In this document: piece by piece, positions 62,161 to 64,000 of the stretch
Position numbering within the stretch: position 1 is the stretch's first letter
How the letters are laid out: the number at the start of each line of letters is the position of its first letter
Source: Chlorokybus atmophyticus
Taxonomy: Eukaryota; Streptophyta; Chlorokybophyceae; Chlorokybales; Chlorokybaceae
NCBI GenBank assembly: GCA_009103225.1
Contig: RHPI01002048.1
Coordinates: 878,322 to 942,321, forward strand
Reading direction: 5' to 3'
DNA length: 64,000 bases
Program-made: the position numbers and the translations under genes
The notes under the pieces: generated by a model
The model's database searches: none
What the model saw: the letters and a program-made list of their open reading frames with translations, nothing else
What the model was told of the DNA's origin: nothing

Positions 62161-64000
62161 CTAGCGTGTCCTGGCACTCTTGCCCACTCCTCTGTCACTA
62201 ACCCCGCCCGCCGTCCCTTTCCTCTTCGCTGCCACATTGCTGACACTTCCGCTCCCGCTCTGCATCTTGCTGACGCTGCCAAAGATGCCGCTGGTCTTCC
62301 CCGCGGACTCGGGCGCGGCCGCCTCCACCCTCCTGGCAAAGGGGTTGGCGGGAGGGCACTTGGCGCCGCTGTTGCTCACCCCCGCCTCCCTTGCCTTGAG
62401 GAAAGGGTTTGTTGATTTGTGGGACTGCTGTTGTTGTGGTAAGGCATTGTTGGTTGTGGTGGCCTGCTTGCACTTCTCCTGCTGCTGCTCAGTCTCTTGC
62501 TGCCGGTTGTTGGGCTTCTTGCGACTCACCGACTTGGTTGTGGACGGTGTCACGGGCTCCACCTCATCGTCATCCCAGTCTCTGATGGCGGTCTTCACGG
62601 TTGGCTGTGCCTCCTCACGCCTGTCGCAAACAATCTCCTCTACATCTTCCTCCTTCTCGTCGTCACCACCAGCCACGAAGGCGTGGCGGCTGTTGCTGGC
62701 TGGGCCGGGTGGCTGCGCGGGCGTGGGTGTCGCGAACGTCACCTTCTTCACCGGCGCGGGCGTGACAAACGCTGACGGCGAGGCGGTTGCAGCCGCATTC
62801 GTGCAAAAGGAGGGCTTGTTGGGCTCTGCTTGTGCTGAAGCCGCAGCCGCAGCAGCTGCCATTGCCGCCTGCTCAGCCTCCTCCTCGGCCTGCATCCTAG
62901 CCTGCATCAACAGCGTGTGTGAGAATGACAATGACAATGACAGAACATCACCCACCCACCATGCACTGTCATCTCACCTCTAGGAGGAGGTTGAGTCGTT
63001 CTGCGAGGGCTGGCAGTCGCATGGCTGTGGCGATGCGTACGGCTCCCTCCAGTGACTTGTGCAGCGCGAGCATGTGTGCCATCTCCAGCGCGCGCATGAG
63101 CCTGTCTCCCTTGCACGCGGCCGCGATCATGCGCAGCAGACACCTGTCCATCTGCGCCTCCTGATCCAACAGCGAATCCTCGCTCCCTCCCCCTCCCCCT
63201 CCCTCTCCTCCCTCATCCTCCTGCTGCGTGCGCATGCGCGCCAGCGTCATCGTGCCGCGCAGGTACTCCTCCTCGAGGTCGGTCGGGGCTGCGCCCACGT
63301 CGGATTCAAGCACGGGCACGGCTAGCTTCAGCTCGCTCAGCACGGGACGCGGGTGCACGCTGGGGTGCGCGGAGGGGCCCTTGCACACCACGCATACAAC
63401 CTCCGTGTCGCTCACGCCAACCACCCAGTGGCTCTCACTCTCGTTCTGCCTGTCAGCCGCCGAGCTGCGACACCATAACCAACACACAACCGTAAGCAGC
63501 ATGCCTATGAACCTTGCAGCGCATTCGTCAATACACATCAACATCCTGCTGACCTGAACACCGGCACCCAGCAGCCATCATACTGTGGACTGTGGACCCT
63601 CAGGACGCCCTGCATTCAAGCACAAATCATGTCACTTCAACGCTTGCCTTACAAGCAGGCAAGCTGGCGGTACCACAACAATACTAAGGTACCTTGGAGT
63701 CTGAGGTTGCGAGCGCCCCCGACTCTGAGAAGCCCAACCATGTGAGCGTGGCAGCAGGAGAGAGGGGCAGCGCACCCCCTGCCACCTTCGCTTGCTCCCC
63801 TTCCGTCCCCACAGAGTACACCGCAAACTCCAGCATCTGCAGACACACAAATGCGAGTTGCTTAGCCATGTTTGCACAAGTGAATGCATGTGGCAGTGGT
63901 TGTGTCTCAGTGGTGAGACCTGGTCGCCGTCGTAAGATGGAGGTGATGCGTGCCAGACCGCAGCCAGGAGGTGGTCGTGGCCGGCAAGGGCAACGACGGG
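62161..64000 (-). CDS. Ctf4/AND-1 (WDHD1) replisome protein, C-terminal part
   Basis: Five minus-strand exons in phase: 64000-63920 (continuing beyond the window), 63836-63693, 63609-63554, 63464-62978 and 62901-62161 (TAG), 502 residues. The order fits the SepB beta-propeller of Ctf4/WDHD1: PVVALAGHDHLLAAVWH...YDGDQ, MLEFAVYSVG...LPLSPAATLTWLGFSESG, GVLRVHSPQYDGCWVPVF, ESHWVVGVSDTEVVCVVCKG, RPVLSELKLAVPVLESD. Then the conserved helical segment (LLDQEAQMDRCLLRMIAAACKGDRLMRALEMAHMLALHKSLEGAVRIATAMRLPALAERLNLLLE), here given by parts as positions 63172-62978, and a low-complexity tail with two NPF motifs (TNPFLKAREAGV, PPANPFARRVE). Ctf4 couples the CMG helicase to polymerase alpha. No HMG box follows, unlike the vertebrate protein. 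The N-terminal WD40 part is outside the window. Confidence 0.92.

Noticed and set aside
62180-62983. 267-codon plus-strand frame antisense to the last Ctf4 exon
   Set aside because: It is open only because the minus-strand exon has biased composition. The minus strand carries NPF motifs and joins in phase to the Ctf4 exons.

Overview
This window reads as nuclear DNA of a flagellated green alga. The evidence is a chlorophyll a/b light-harvesting protein gene with an intron, a complete 13-exon BBS7 gene (a ciliary BBSome subunit), tafazzin, a plastid-targeted galactose-mutarotase-fold protein resembling the NDH subunit PnsB2/NDF5, and the 3' half of a Ctf4/AND-1 (WDHD1) replication gene. Introns are short and mostly GT-AG, and the standard genetic code fits the host genes. 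A prasinophyte or an early-diverging streptophyte flagellate would fit, but I cannot name the species.

Roughly the first 44 kb is a graveyard of transposons nested in one another. From the left: the 5' part of an open Ty1/copia element (copia A, minus); a DNA-transposon gene remnant split by a Ty3/gypsy chromovirus (chromovirus A) whose LTRs lie 21 kb apart at 2798 and 24031; inside that, a second Ty3 element (gypsy B) and a 13.3-kb CACTA-type DNA transposon at 7655-20918. The CACTA element has two divergent genes (an RGG-tailed accessory protein, and TNP2 transposase + PHD finger + Ulp1 protease) around a ~150-bp tandem array. That array is itself interrupted by a young, internally deleted copia (copia B) with a perfect target duplication. 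Further right come a decayed copia (copia C) and a second two-gene DNA transposon (TE-E). The accessory gene of TE-E is split by an LTR-complete chromovirus (chromovirus D) lacking the integrase core; its transposase pseudogene lies at 40.5-44.3 kb.

From about 47.9 kb the window is host genic DNA: LHC (-), BBS7 (+), tafazzin (-), PnsB2-like (+) and Ctf4 (-, running off the right edge). BBS7/tafazzin and PnsB2-like/Ctf4 are convergent pairs, and tafazzin/PnsB2-like is a divergent pair sharing a 445-bp intergenic region. Introns of these genes carry striking alternating purine-pyrimidine (CA/CG) tracts. The genes do not form a pathway; they serve photosynthesis, cilia, mitochondrial membranes and replication separately. 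Exon coordinates were worked out by eye from splice dinucleotides, frame continuity and remembered family sequence patterns; no alignment or database search was run.
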